From: Gonocerus acuteangulatus
Taxonomy: Eukaryota > Arthropoda > Insecta > Hemiptera > Coreidae
Length of the DNA: 64,000 bases
Assembly (NCBI GenBank): GCA_946811695.1
Contig: OX328132.1
Location: 127,840,808-127,904,807, forward strand
Direction: 5' to 3'
Under the pieces are notes generated by a model. The model saw only the letters and a program-made list of their open reading frames with translations, made no database searches and was not told the DNA's origin. Both the position numbers and the translations under genes were made by a program. Positions 11,218 to 23,216 of this stretch are shown here, piece after piece (position 1 is the first letter of the stretch; each line of letters starts with the position of its first letter).

Positions 11218-12850
11218 TACAGAAGTGTCGACAATACAGCTAGTAGCCAAGATATTTATCTCTGACATTAAATTCTTCTCTTTATAAACAGTGTTTACAC
11301 CTGATGGTATAGAAGTGTCGACAATACAGCTAGTAGCCAAGATATTTATCTCTGACATTAAATTCTTCTCTTTATAAACAGTGTTTACACCCGATGGTAT
11401 AGAAGTGTCTACAATACAGCTAGTAGCCAAGATATTTATCTCTGACATTAAATTCTTCTCTTTATAAACAGTGTTTACACCCGATGGTATAGAAGTGTCT
11501 ACAATACAGCTAGTAGCCAAGATATTTATCTCTGACATTAAATTCTTCTCTTTATAAACAGTGTTTACACCCGATGGTATAGAAGTGTCGACAATACAGC
11601 TAGTAGCCAAGATATTTATCTCTGACATTAAATTCTTCTCTTTATAAACAGTGTTTACACCTGATGGTATAGAAGTGTCGACAATACAGCTAGTAGCCAA
11701 GATATTTATCTCTGACATTAAATTCTTATCTTTATAAACAGTATTTACACCCAATGGTATAGAAGTGTCTACAATACAGCTAGTAGCCAAGATATTTATC
11801 TCTGACATTAAATTCTTCTCTTTATAAACAGTGTTTACACCCGATGGTATAGAAGTGTCTACAATACAGCTAGTAGCCAAGATATTTATCTCTGACATTA
11901 AATTCTTCTCTTTATAAACAGTGTTTACACCTGATGGTATAGAAGTGTCTACAATACAGCTAGTAGCCAAGATATTTATCTCTGACATTAAATTCTTCTC
12001 TTTATAAACAGTGTTTACACCCGATGGTATAGAAGTGTCGACAATACAGCTAGTAGCCAAGATATTTATCTCTGACATTAAATTCTCCTCTTTATAAACA
12101 GTGTTTACACCTGATGGTATAGAAGTGTCGACAATACAGCTAGTAGCCAAGATATTTATCTCTGACATTAAATTCTTATCTTTATAAACAGTGTTTACAC
12201 CCGATGGTATAGAAGTGTCTACAATACAGCTAGTAGCCAAGATATTTATCTCTGACATTAAATTCTTCTCTTTATAAACAGTGTTTACACCCGATGGTAT
12301 AGAAGTGTCTACAATACAGCTAGTAGCCAAGATATTTATCTCTGACATTAAATTCTTCTCTTTATAAACAGTGTTTACACCCGATGGTATAGAAGTGTCG
12401 ACAATACAGCTAGTAGCCAAGATATTTATCTCTGACATTAAATTCTTCTCTTTATAAACAGTGTTTACACCCGATGGTATAGAAGTGTCGAGAATACAGC
12501 TAGTAGCCAAGATATTTATCTCTGACATTAAATTCTTCTCTTTATAAACAGTGTTTACACCCGATGGTATAGAAGTGTCTACAATACAGCTAGTAGCCAA
12601 GATATTTATCTCTGACATTAAATTCTTCTCTTTATAAACAGTGTTTACACCCGATGGTATAGAAGTGTCGACAATACAGCTAGTAGCCAAGATATTTATC
12701 TCTGACATTAAATTCTTCTCTTTATAAACAGTGTTTACACCCGATGGTATAGAAGTGTCGACAATACAGCTAGTAGCCAAGATATTTATCTCTGACATTA
12801 AGTTCTTCTCTTTATAAACAGTGTTTACACCTGATGGTATAGAAGTGTCG
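11218..12850 (-). repeat. 90-bp tandem array, open as a 600-codon frame
   Basis: About 18 units of 90 bp. On the - strand each unit reads VDTSIPSGVNTVYKEK... NILATSCI, giving an uninterrupted frame at 11122-12924. Differences are few (GTCGAC/GTCTAC, CCTGAT/CCCGAT, AAGAGAAG/AAGATAAG), so the array is young or homogenised. The compact MITE at 47412-47849 contains one such unit (near 47527-47630), so the array is an internal MITE repeat that expanded. The frame stays open because 90 is a multiple of 3 and the unit has no stop. A protein is unlikely. Confidence 0.9.
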
Positions 12851-12862
12851 ACATTTATAGCT

Positions 12863-14391
12863 TTTTTTTTCTCAACCACAGTAGCCCTATGGTAAAGCCG
12901 TTTATAAGTTAAACCGTGCCCCATATCTTTTGATACACTGCATGCATGTCTTTACATATTTAGAGCGAGTATACATAGTTAATCTTCATAATATTGATAT
13001 AATAATATATATACATAATAACATAAATAAATAGAGTATAAAAGGATAATATAATCATTAATAGTTTATATACAATAAAACAAAGTAAACAAGTACAAGA
13101 TAAATAAGCAAAATAATTTAGTTTGATGATGATGAAGTGGAGTCAGAGGTAAAAGAAAGTTGATAAGTTCCCCTTTGTGATCTTGGAACAACTTTCTTTC
13201 CGACTCAGGCCAGCTTCCTCCTTGTAATATTATGTTTTTCATTAGTCTTAGTCTTTGTCTGTCGTAAGTCTTACAATCATAGAGTATATGGGTAAAAGTT
13301 TGTATCTGTCCGTCTATCGTACATTTATCGTCATCAGTTATTTTAAATCGTTTTAAGTAGTTTTTTGTGTGTCTGTGCTCTGTCAGGAATTGCGTGAGTT
13401 TGTAATTTCCACTCTTAAGAATATTATGATTTTTGTAATTTATTTCGGGTATAAATTTATGACTAGAGGATTTTGTGCTTATTCTCCACCTATTGTTCCA
13501 TGTTGAAATATTATTCATTTTAACTTTAGCCTGAACCCAACTTAGCGGTAATTTCGCGTAGCTTATCGGCAATGTATCACTATGAGCTGCACATTTTGCT
13601 ATCTGATCAGCCTTATCATTTCCTTTGTTTCCTGAATGACCTTTAACCCAATCTATAGTGAATTGAATGCCTCTCTCGGATAAACTTAGTAAGTCTCTCC
13701 TGATTTTTTCAATTAATTAATTATGGATATCATTATTTTTGAGTCCATGTATCAGTGTCATGGTGTCTGTGAAGAAATGTATTGAAATTCCTTGTTCTAT
13801 TGCTACAGAAGAGAACAATTCTGTTGCTTTGAACAAAGCGAATTTTTCTGCTTGATTATTGCTGCAGCCACTGTCTTATTTATATTTCTTCTCATGATTA
13901 TGGCTGGTACCAAATGATACCCACGCACATCCAACTTTATCGTTTATTTTGCTACCGTCCGTGTACACCTCTATAGAATTGTCATAGCTAAATTTAGAAT
14001 TTACATTTTCCGAAATGTCAAAATGCTTACTTGGATGTATCCAAGATTTGCATTCGGTATCTCGTTCTATATCATCATTATCAAACTGAGTATATCCTAC
14101 GTTTTGAAGGCGAATATTTTCTATAAGCGCTTTGTTGTTTATTTTAATATCGATTGGTAAAAGTCCAGCCAAATACGCAAGCAGCATATGCAGAAATTGT
14201 TCTAAATCCTTTACATATTTTGGTAGTGATTAAACGCTGTAGTCGAATAAGTTTTTTGAGGTTTTTCGATTTAGTTGTTCCATCTTTCCAAATCGATATA
14301 CCATATAGGATTTTAGGAATAATTCCACATTCATAAACTAGTTTAAGCGATTCTGCTTTCATTCCCCAAGTTACTCGGGCTGTGATTGCTC
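12863..14391 (-). pseudogene. 5'-truncated LINE: RT C-terminus and RNase H
   Basis: Non-LTR retrotransposon fragment on the - strand, flanked by the 12-13-bp duplication ACATTTATAGCT (12851-12862 and 14392-14403), with a T run at 12862-12870 as the reversed poly(A) tail. It encodes the end of the reverse transcriptase (CGIIPKILYGISIW near 14330), an RNase H domain (IEVYTDGSKINDKVGCAW near 13970; NQAEKFALFKATELF near 13850; WVKGHSGNKGNDKADQIAK near 13640) and a C-terminal region with THILYDCKTYDRQRLRL near 13280. Several frameshifts and stops separate these. RNase H points to an I-type or related clade. It is dead on arrival through 5' truncation. Confidence 0.85.
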
Positions 14392-14819
14392 ACATTTATA
14401 GCTTGTGATAGAAATATATATCTCAGACAGGGCCGCCACATGGGGGGGGGGGGGTGACTGCCGGGTACAGTTGTCTCGGGCCCAGACGCCGTGGGGGCCA
14501 GGGCCTTGCCTCGCTAATTGGAAAAAAAAAGTCCGACTCGCAGGAACTGCAGCATCTTAGCGCGGTTCCGTTCATGTCCCTAGTGCCATTTGATAAGCTT
14601 AGAAAAGAAATAAACTTATTTTTTTTATAAATCTCGTGAAAATTGTCAAAATCCTCTCGAACATCTCGAATAAAAGTGATATTAAGGCGTCAGGGACACC
14701 GACAGTAGCTAACTTTTACACAGAAGCGGAAATTACAGAATCTGCCTCTCATTCTAAAGCAAAGCTCTATAAATCAATACAAAATATGCCTAACAAAGCC
14801 TTTCTAGTGGATACAGAAG

Positions 14820-15070
14820 CATGGGCGTATATGAGGGGGGGGGCTGAGGGGGCTGCAGCCTCTCCCGAAATTTTGAATTGATGATAAAAACTTCTCGTAA
14901 AACCCTTAAAAATAAATTAAATAAGATCACTTAGTTCATAAAACATATTTTATTTTACGTGTAATAGCGTTTTAGTTGCCTAAAACTATTCCAAGCTCTA
15001 AATATATAGTATTCCATACCCTGGAAATGGTCTCAGCCCCCCCCCGAAATTGTTTTTATATACGCCCTTG
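14820..15070. mobile_element. Small MITE with 8-bp duplication
   Basis: Ends CATGGGCGTATAT and TATATACGCCCTTG, flanked by TACAGAAG at 14812-14819 and 15071-15078. G-rich near the left end and C-rich near the right end, so it can fold back. The same insertion is at the same place in the AAAA-element at 30810-34212, so it was inherited by a subfamily. Confidence 0.7.
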
Positions 15071-16213
15071 TACAGAAGGATCAAGAAGAAGTACACAAGA
15101 TTGAGTAGAATACCCTGCCTAATATAGCCTATATAGAATAATATGCCGAATAAAACCTATCTAGTTAATACACAAGGACAAATAAAAGTCTTGACGAATA
15201 ACAAGTCAAGAAAAAAAACTTTATTTAACAAAATAAAACAAAGTTTAGTTGCCCAACTACAATAGAATAATATACCTAATTAAGTCTATGGAGTAGATAC
15301 AAATGGACCAAAAACAAGTCTTGTGGAATATTGTTTTTTTTTCTAATTAAATACTTTTTATCAATATTTAGTATATAACCTTTGTTGAAAACTATTGATT
15401 GCTAATTGATGAATCGGTTTACAACTAAGTAGTCTTTATGAATATTTAGTATATAACCTATGTTTGGATCTGTGTTTTTGGGGTGCTCTCCGCCTAGGCT
15501 TTGTATTTGTGTCGGCAGATACCTGGGGTATATTTACAGCTCTTGAGGATTAACTCTTAGCAGGTAAATTTCCTGCGGACCTTCTGCTTCTACGGGCATT
15601 GAACCGCCATATTCGCTCATAGTATCTAACCGTTGTGAAGTTTATTTTTTGGATTTAGGACTTAATATACATATGTAGACTAAATCATAGCAAGAAGTAA
15701 TCCTCCGTCGTCGGTTCTTAACTATGTAGACTCGCTAATGTTATCCAATCTTAGATACATCGTATTTAAAATCCACAGCAAAAAGCACGACATTTCATCA
15801 GAATCCCCTGCTGAATAAAACTTATATAGAATAATATGCAAAATAAAGCCTATCTAGTGGATAAAAATAGAGGAAAAAAGCCGTTCGTGGTGGTAGAAAA
15901 TACTTAAAAGTATTTCGCTCAGAAATCTCCGAAATATTGTCACTAATTTTACGTATCCTGTTTTATAGCCAAATAGATTTATATTCTATAATCAATAAGA
16001 AAAACCTACTAACAATAAAAAACTATGGGTAACAGATGAAAATAGGGAATACCAAGAATAATTCTAAAGAACGAAATCAACACCAGTACTGTAATCTAGA
16101 TATTCATACGGCATCTTCGAATTCTAACAAACAAAATATTGATTCTAATTATACGTATCCTGTTTTATTGACAAATACATTTGACTACTATAAGCAATTA
16201 AAAACACTAGGGA

Positions 16214-16310
16214 ATATGCCAAAGAACTCGGAATAGGAGCCTCGACAGTTTCAAGACATTTGAAGGAAATCGACAAATCCAAAACTGACATTTCATACGG
16301 TACAGCCTGA
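16214..16310 (+). other. Short helix-turn-helix-like coding remnant (copy 2 of 3)
   Basis: Reads EYAKELGIGASTVSRHLKEI and continues to a TGA after ISYGTA. It sits in the same place as the copies at 2752-2848 and 32813-32910. An in-frame stop lies a few codons upstream, so it would have to be an exon or a relic. Confidence 0.4.
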
Positions 16311-17407
16311 TATATTTTTAACAATGAATTGCTTTTCTTATTTTAATTAATCTGTTTTATTGTCAAATACATTATCCTACTATAACCAATGAAAAAACAA
16401 CAAGGAATAAAAACAAACAAGAAGAACCGTTCGAATAAACGAAATCAATTACTTCAAAGTTTAAGCACTTATTTCTCCGATTGACATAGCCTAATCAAAA
16501 ATTGTTTCAGAATCTTTTTTGTAGAACATTTAGTAAGCTTTCGCATGGTAACCCTCCGTTTACCAATATTCCTAACCGTCTTCGAGATATCAGGGAATGT
16601 ATACGAAGTTCCCAAAACATTTCATGTCTGTTAATAAAATATTTTATTCTAATCCTTCCTTAGCTCCAAACGTAACCGAAATTTTAACATATTAGTGTTG
16701 ATGAAATTCAAACATGCAGAAAATGTTTCAACTGAATCCCATAATTTTAAGTATCAAAATCAAAGACAAAAAGAACAGTTCGAATAAGCGAAATCAATTA
16801 CTTTAAAGTTTTAAGCACTTATTTCTCCGATTGACATCGCCTAATCAAAACTTTCATTAGAACCTTTTTTGTAGAACATTTAGTAAGCTTTCCAATGGTA
16901 TTCTTCCGTTTCCCAAGATTCTTAACCTTTTTCGAGATATTAAGGAAAGTATACAAAGTTACCAAAACTTTTTTGTCTGTTAATAAAATATTTTATTCTA
17001 ACCCTTCCTTAACTCCAAACGCAACCAAAATTTCAACATATTAGTTTTAATGAATGTAGAAGATGCAGTAAATGTTTCAACTGAATCCCATGATTCTAAG
17101 TACCAAACCAAAAACGGCATTCAAAAATTTTTTTTTCAGTTTTCTCGAAAACGGTTAAAGCTATCGCCTTGAAAATGGTTTCATTCGTTTTCCTAGCCCA
17201 AGAAGCCTATAAAACGAGTACTTACAAGCGTATGTACTCAAAAACGTAAGCGTTACGATTTTTTTTGCGCGAATTTCGCCCCAAACGCCATCTTCCAGTG
17301 GGCGGATTTTGCTGGTTAACGAACTTGACCTTTCAAATTGGACGACAGATTTTTGTACCAAATTTCATCAAAATCGGACCATCAGGGAAGCCAGAAATGA
17401 GCGAACA

Positions 17408-17519
<112 letters not shown>

Positions 17520-18050
17520 AATTTGAACCACCGTTATTTTCGGTCTCTAGGGGTTCTGAAACGCGAAATTTTCTTGTCGGCACTTCCGGATTGTTTCATT
17601 GTATCAACCTTATAAGCGGGGTTCCTCCCTATGGGGGAGGGAGGAACCGCGCTAAAAATGTGTAGGTTATGAGCTTGTGTAGGTTTAGAAATATAGACGG
17701 GCCTTATTGGAATGGGATCTATATGTTTTTAAATGTACATAAAGGACAAAACAAGTGCAGTCACAGAATAGTATATTTCATTAGGAGTCGTAATGAAACT
17801 ACAAGTACCGAAAGTGACCTTTGCTGCACCGATTGTCGGCTTTTATTTTCATTTCGCTCAAAACTCATGATGAAAATAATTTTAAAATGTCCATAGTCCT
17901 ATAGCAAAGTACTAGAATTTTCAGTCTGGCTCTGCGAAGAGGGGGCCCGTGATCTGGTCATGGGCCCGGCTCTGAGATGTGGTGTCCCTGATCTCAGACA
18001 TAAATTGTTCGCAGTTTACATTAGTCATAATTTCTTTCTGACATAAATCT

Positions 18051-18195
18051 CCTGCAATAACTACCTATCAGATGTAAACCCATCCTTACTTGTAAATATC
18101 CTGCAATAACTACCTATCAGATGTAAACCCACCCTTACTTGTAAATATCCTGCAATAACTACCTATCAGATGTAAACCCACCCTTACTTGTAAAT
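18051..18195. repeat. 49-bp tandem triplication of the MITE tip
   Basis: Three copies (starts 18051, 18100, 18149) of a 49-bp unit with CCTGCAATAACTACCTATCA and GATGTAAACCCACCC. It is the right terminal region of the MITE at 10997-18183, duplicated in place just upstream of the cyclin exon. Confidence 0.85.
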
Positions 18196-18291
18196 GAAAT
18201 ATTTTACTCTTTCGTAGATGATATGTGTAGAATAATGTTTTATGGAATATATAGAATTAAATTGATTAGAGAATGTTTTTATTTGTTGAAG

Positions 18292-18507
18292 GTCTGCGAG
18301 GAACAGTGCTGTGAAGAGCAGGTGTTCCCCTTGGCTGTGAATTTCCTGGATAGATTCTTAGCAGCATGCGAAATCAAGGCTTGTCAACTTCAGCTTTCTG
18401 CAGCTGCGAGTCTCTTACTTGCTTCTAAAGTACGGATGAGCGTTCCTCTATCAGTTACTCTTCTTGCATTTTACACAGATCAAAGTGTGACGACATCTGA
18501 AATTAAG
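18292..18507 (+). CDS. Cyclin D, internal exon (first part of cyclin box)
   Basis: D-type cyclins bind and activate CDK4/6 in the nucleus to drive G1/S. This 72-codon exon starts after TTGTTGAAG and ends AAATTAAG before GTAACG (phase 0 on both sides). It encodes VCEEQCCEEQVFPLAVNFLD, then RFLAACEIKACQLQLSAAAS and LLLASKVRMSVPLSVTLLAF, closely following the family pattern (VCEEQ, NxLDRFL, LQL, ASK, PL, YTD). The lysine of LLASK corresponds to the CDK-contacting lysine of vertebrate cyclin D. The preceding exon, which should end near a WMLE-type motif, was not found nearby, and the upstream 7 kb is transposon. Confidence 0.88.
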
Positions 18508-19070
18508 GTAACGAAGTCAATGAATGTCGGTGTTGGTGTCGGGGTATCTGCCTGGAGTTTACTGCACTCAGCGATTTTATGAAATTCATTTTAGGCCGTT
18601 TTAGTACTTCGAGCTTGGTATACTTCGCAGTCTTGCATTTAGCCCCCTGGAAGGGGGATACAGTTCGGAATTGAGCTCTTGGCGATCCTATGGTTGATGC
18701 TTTAAAATGAAGCATCGAATGACCCTTGAATAGTTTCTATTTTCTCAATGATGTGTACTTGAATTATCCAACTATGGATTTGGAAAGAAGGGAAGCGAGT
18801 TCCCCGTCGGATGGGACCGCATCTCCATGGGAATGTAGATCAGTACCATGGTTTTCGATTTTTCCTGGTGGACATAAGCCTACAGTGGCAGAAAGTGAAC
18901 AAGAATCAACATCTCACCTCTAAGACATTTAAGATAAGCTGGGTCCCATCCACTTAGTAATCTTTTAAATGGAGGAGATTGCTTAAATGTTTTTAAATTA
19001 TCCCCCCTTTCTCCCCTTTTTTAAAAATGTTACATAGTTCTATTTAATTTTTGTCATTGCTTGCAATTGT

Positions 19071-19102
<32 letters not shown>

Positions 19103-19589
19103 GCATCAGTGATTTTGTGATAAACGAATGAAATATTAACTTCCGATTTTAATTTATGTTGACTCTATTTATTTCATTAGTATTTTCATGCAATAATGGA
19201 AAGGGGTATTAATAAGTATCCGTCTTGTTGGTTAAACTACTTTAATTCTATTACTTAAGCCCAAAGCGCAGCCATAAATAATGAACTTGAAAATAAAATT
19301 GATTTATTAATCACATATCTACCAGTTATCTAAAGTCTCTTATCAGGAACATTATTAGAATCTTTGTACAGCCTAAAGAAGGTACACGTTTAGTAGGTGC
19401 CCATGTACGAAAAAGAAGACTATGTTATAGAGTACATTACATAGGTTTGTCGGGTGGACCTAAAGCATATTTATGTTCCTGAATTTGAACAGAAGGCTCT
19501 AAACGAATTTTATTGAATTATTAAAAATTATTTTATAAAAACTTGTACTTGTAATAACAATTACTTAAGCTATAAATTATTTTCTTCAG
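18508..19589 (+). other. Cyclin D intron
   Basis: 1082-bp AT-rich GT-AG intron with a short TA tract at 19072-19103. The frame at 18726-18923 inside it matches nothing I recognise. Confidence 0.8.
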
Positions 19590-19746
19590 GAATGGGAAAT
19601 GCTGCTTCTGTCTAAGCTGTGCTGGGAAGTTTGCGGAGTGACCGGCTTTGATTTCATTGATCATTTACTCCACAACTTACACTTCTCAACCAATTCACAT
19701 CTACTCAGACCACATTCATTAACTCTTTTGGCGTTGTCATATACAG
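19590..19746 (+). CDS. Cyclin D, internal exon (end of first, start of second cyclin fold)
   Basis: Starts after TTTCTTCAG and ends ACAG before GTAAAT; phase 0 in, phase 1 out. It encodes EWEMLLLSKLCWEVCGVTGF then DFIDHLLHNLHF and a helix LRPHSLTLLALSYT. It aligns with the family region between the two cyclin folds (E-L-x-L-L-S-K-L-x-W, then DFI-x-H). The glutamate of EMLLLSKL corresponds to the second CDK-contact residue of vertebrate D cyclins. Confidence 0.88.
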
Positions 19747-20996
19747 GTAAATTATAGAGCAAGTACAAAGAATGAAGTAACGTTGAAAGCGAGCCCAACT
19801 TCTGTCCTAATAGTTATCACTTTTTATTATTAAAGAAAATAGAATATTATGAATGTGAACAAGAAGAAAAATAGATACTAATAATTCAATGTAATTTCTG
19901 CATAAATTAATTGATGGTAGAGAATTAACTTATGTGTTATTTTCATACAGTGGCAGTCATATAGAAAGCTTCATGGTCATAATTGTGGCTTTGTGTAGAT
20001 AAAGTTTATCCATATGTTTGAATATGGATTAATATTCGTCCCAAAACAGTGAAAGTGCTTCAAGCACTATGTACATTGAAATGAATTTTATTTTAGTTTT
20101 TATTATTTATGCATTAATATTAAATTTAACTTGTATTAACAGTATATTAACTTCTAATATTATAAAATATTGCACACATCAGTTCACTTGTATAGAAGCT
20201 AAATGGTTGTCATGATTGGGGAATATAAATATTAATATTATTGAGTTGAAGTAAATATAAAATGACCTTAAATATTAAGATTACTAAACATTTGCTTATC
20301 CATATGTACGTGCTTGAATTAAAAAGATTTGTTTTATCTTTGCAACATAAATTGTATAAAATTATAATAATAATAATAAGAAGGCAGGGAGGAACTGATG
20401 TGTGCAGTTACAGCGCTCTACAACCCTCCCGTCCTAGAAAAGTACACCAAAAACTCATCACACACACTAAGCTATACACTTACAGTGACACAAGGTCATT
20501 TACAATTCATGCCCCAGGATCACCTTCCCTGTGCCATACACCTGGCATTAGATATAAAATGCGCTACCCAGACACAGTGGAGAAACAAAAGTTGATTCTA
20601 GGGTCTCACAAATCTGGAGACAGTTCGGAATAATTTACCAGACTTTAACACCGAAAGCAGTGCTGCGATGCCATACGACCCTGTAAGATCACAAATTTTT
20701 AAGAAGTATACAATCAATTACTGACTTGAGCTTGGAGGAGATTGATCCTACTCTGCTCCTTTCAGACAGCGGCCAAGAAGTACACAAAAATGCATGCAAT
20801 GGACTGGCTGGGATCCATGCTTAGCCATGCACGCTATACTACTGGGTGTAGTGAGAACCGCCTGACACTTCATAAATATTCAGTATATTTTTGTATATAA
20901 ATTATTTATTTTGGTTGGATACTAATCTTCCGAATTAAATGGAAATCCTAGAAAATGGAGAAAGCCTTTCCCCATAATAATAATAATAATAATAAT

Positions 20997-21215
20997 AAAC
21001 TGCACAATGGCTCGATAGTTAGAATCGTTGGCACACAGAACTAAGGATCCGTTAGCAGTACACGGGTTTGAATTCACTCTGGGGTGGGTTTTCCTCTTAC
21101 AGTGATGGGATCTTTGCTTTTGTACGTAATCATATTTAGAAATGGTGGCTAAATAGTTGATTTCCTAGTGTTAATGGAAAAGAAGACAATGAAAGTATAA
21201 CAAGACGGAGATAAT
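20997..21215 (+). mobile_element. Possible tRNA-derived SINE fragment
   Basis: Contains an A-box-like ATGGCTCGATAGTTAGAAT and, about 45 nt later, a B-box-like GGGTTTGAATTC, the spacing of a tRNA-type RNA polymerase III promoter, followed by a non-tRNA body. No poly(A) or target duplication was found. Confidence 0.4.
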
Positions 21216-21223
21216 GGGAGATC

Positions 21224-21487
21224 GGTCATAATAGTTGATTAATAAGATATTTTTCAATAAAAAATGATTTTATATTTGTGTCAACGTTTCTGCTTAGTCA
21301 TCAAGCCTTTATCAGGGCTAAGATGACTGATATTTGATCATAGTAGAGTGATTTAGGAACTTCCAATTGTATGAGTTCTTTCTCTTTTCATATCTCTGAT
21401 GAAGGCTTCAAAGCCAAGCTGAAAGGTTGGCATGAATACTAACTCATTTTAATTTTAAAAATGTAGTTTTATTCAGCTATTATGACC
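21224..21487. mobile_element. Inverted-repeat element with paired CTGATGA...GAAA motifs
   Basis: Terminal arms GGTCATAATAGTTGA (left) and its imperfect complement TCAGCTATTATGACC (right). Inside are two copies of a CTGATGA-stem-GAAA motif in opposite orientation (21282-21315 on -, 21396-21430 on +). It shares TGTAGTTTTATT and the CCCTGAC right flank with the element at 41121-41446. Class unknown. Confidence 0.5.
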
Positions 21488-21543
21488 GCACCCTGACCCT
21501 GACTACCTTGTCTGATAATAAAAGCATTACTTACTGGTGGGCG

Positions 21544-21711
21544 CTAGAGTCCATGAATGAGCGTGGCCTCTGCTAGCAGCTTCTTCCATTCCCCACGGTT
21601 GGCAGGAAATCTCCTCCAATGACTAATCCCCAGTTCCCTCAGAGCTTTTTCAACATCATCCAGCCAGCAAAGATGGGGCTTTCCTCGCCTCCGTCCTCCT
21701 ACAGGCTTCCT
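21544..21711 (-). pseudogene. LINE-type reverse transcriptase C-terminal fragment
   Basis: The - strand frame reads RKPVGGRRRGKPHLCWLDDV, then EKALRELGISHWRRFPANRG, and ends EATLIHGL before TAG. The G-R-x-R-G-x-P-x-x-x-W-x-D-D-V-E pattern is typical of the end of many non-LTR retrotransposon endonuclease/RT proteins. Only 56 codons remain, inside a cyclin D intron on the opposite strand. Confidence 0.7.
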
Positions 21712-21844
21712 GTAAAGGAGTTTCCAGGGATATCATAATAAAAGTTTATATTTCTATATTATATTAGAATGCCTTCCATTTATAACTATACATTTACAAA
21801 TAAAGGAAAATTTTACAATTTAGAAGTAACATTTAATGTTTCAG

Positions 21845-22065
21845 AGCCTGATTTAGTTTGTATAAAAGGATCTGTCTTGAGCTGTGCTGCCTTGATTGGA
21901 GCTGCGAGAGGCTTGAAATTGAAGCCTGATGTTTTAAGTGATGCTTGCCTTCTTACAAAATCCGATCCTGCATTGGTTGAATCTGTCATTTCTCGGGTTG
22001 AATTGGCTCTAGAAGAAGAGGCTGTTCACCATTCTTATACCCAAGTCGGTTTACATTATATGTGA
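21845..22065 (+). CDS. Cyclin D, terminal coding exon
   Basis: Acceptor TTTCAG at 21839-21844; the exon's AG completes the G from the previous exon to give Glu, so the join reads SYTEPDLVC. It encodes the rest of the second cyclin fold (CIKGSVLSCAALIGAARGLK) and a short tail ending in VGLHYM and TGA at 22063. The tail has no Thr-Pro site like the phosphodegron of vertebrate D cyclins, and this half is more diverged than the first. Possible 3' UTR follows, with AATAAA at 22662-22667, unproven. Confidence 0.87.
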
Positions 22066-23146
22066 TCTTCTGTTGTTGACTAATTTTACTTGTTATTTAT
22101 TATTATTTTAAACAATTTCATGTGATATATTCATGTTTGTGATATTGTTTTCATATGAAACTGTTAGTCTTCCTATCATGTGTTAGAAGATTTTAATTCG
22201 AAGGTATTGAGCACTTGTACTTACATATTTTTCAATGTTTTGTTTTTCTTATTTGTTAACCTTCCAAGAAAAATTAAAGAAATATAGCAGACATATTTTA
22301 AGCAGTTTATTAATGGGTAGAATTAGTATATCTAGTTTCAGATTAAAAATTTGTAATGATTTTTAAATTTTCTGAGATAATACTACTAAAAATAACATCA
22401 CAATAATATTATACTGAAGAATACATATACTGAAGAATATTCATATAGATTCTTCATACATACTGTTTTTTTTTCTTTTTTTCTTCCTAAGAACCAGGGA
22501 ATTCAATTTTTAATTTTCATTATAAGTACTTTAGGATTCTCTATTGCATACTGGGTAATTAGAAATTTAATATAATGTATAATATACATGCCATTTTTTC
22601 TTTAATTATATAATATAGGCCTATTGATTACTTGGACAATTGTATTAATTGTAATTTGTGTAATAAATTATATGATCTCATGAGAAAAAAGATTGAAGAA
22701 TAGAAGCAAGTTAAGGGAGGTATTTTTAATAATTAAAAAAATGTAGATATAGGTCTAGACCGACCTCTGTCCTTTACAGATGGTATAATTGATTTATAGG
22801 AGATTGCTAAAGAGTTGTATTGCAGGACTTGCTTTACGGGCTAGGGTCCTTCAGTCAGGATCCCATGCACTCTAGACTTTAATAGGCAATAAACTTTTTT
22901 TTATCAGGTTGTTGGGCTCAGGTATCCACCCACACATAATGCCATCTTGGACAATGCCATCTTGCAATGTGCACTTGAAAAAAGAAAAAAAAACATAGGC
23001 AACCTGGGAACGTTAGTAACAAAATTATTTCCCTTGTGAGATTTTAAGGTTTAGTTGATTATGTGCACATGACCCATAGTCATAAAACCATTAAGGAAAA
23101 TGAAAATCAACATTCATGCCGTGTACAATGCCATACAACATCTCTT

Positions 23147-23149
<3 letters not shown>

Positions 23150-23193
<44 letters not shown>

Positions 23194-23216
23194 ATTTCTG
23201 ATATATATTTATTTAT
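23150..23216 (-). mobile_element. Very short retroposed fragment with poly(A)
   Basis: A run of about 37 T plus 30 nt, flanked by TCTCTTGGA at 23141-23149 and 23217-23225. This fits a severely truncated LINE-mediated insertion in - orientation. Confidence 0.6.

Larger units (their letters stand above)
19747..21844 (+). other. Cyclin D intron with embedded repeats
   Basis: 2098-bp GT-AG intron. It holds an unidentified block less AT-rich than its surroundings (20385-20870), a (TAA)n run near 20967-20999, a tRNA-like SINE fragment, an inverted-repeat element with hammerhead-like motifs and a LINE fragment on the opposite strand, listed separately. Confidence 0.75.

Noticed and set aside
11218..12850. 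CRISPR-like array
   Set aside because: Units are contiguous and near-identical without unique spacers, and the genome is eukaryotic.
11122..12924. 600-residue repetitive open frame as a protein-coding gene
   Set aside because: It is the 90-bp MITE-derived tandem array; openness follows from unit length and composition, and the flanking codons belong to MITE sequence.
20262..20633. 123-codon frame inside the cyclin D intron
   Set aside because: No recognisable domain, lies inside a GT-AG intron, and low-complexity Ile run at its start; kept only as an unidentified block.
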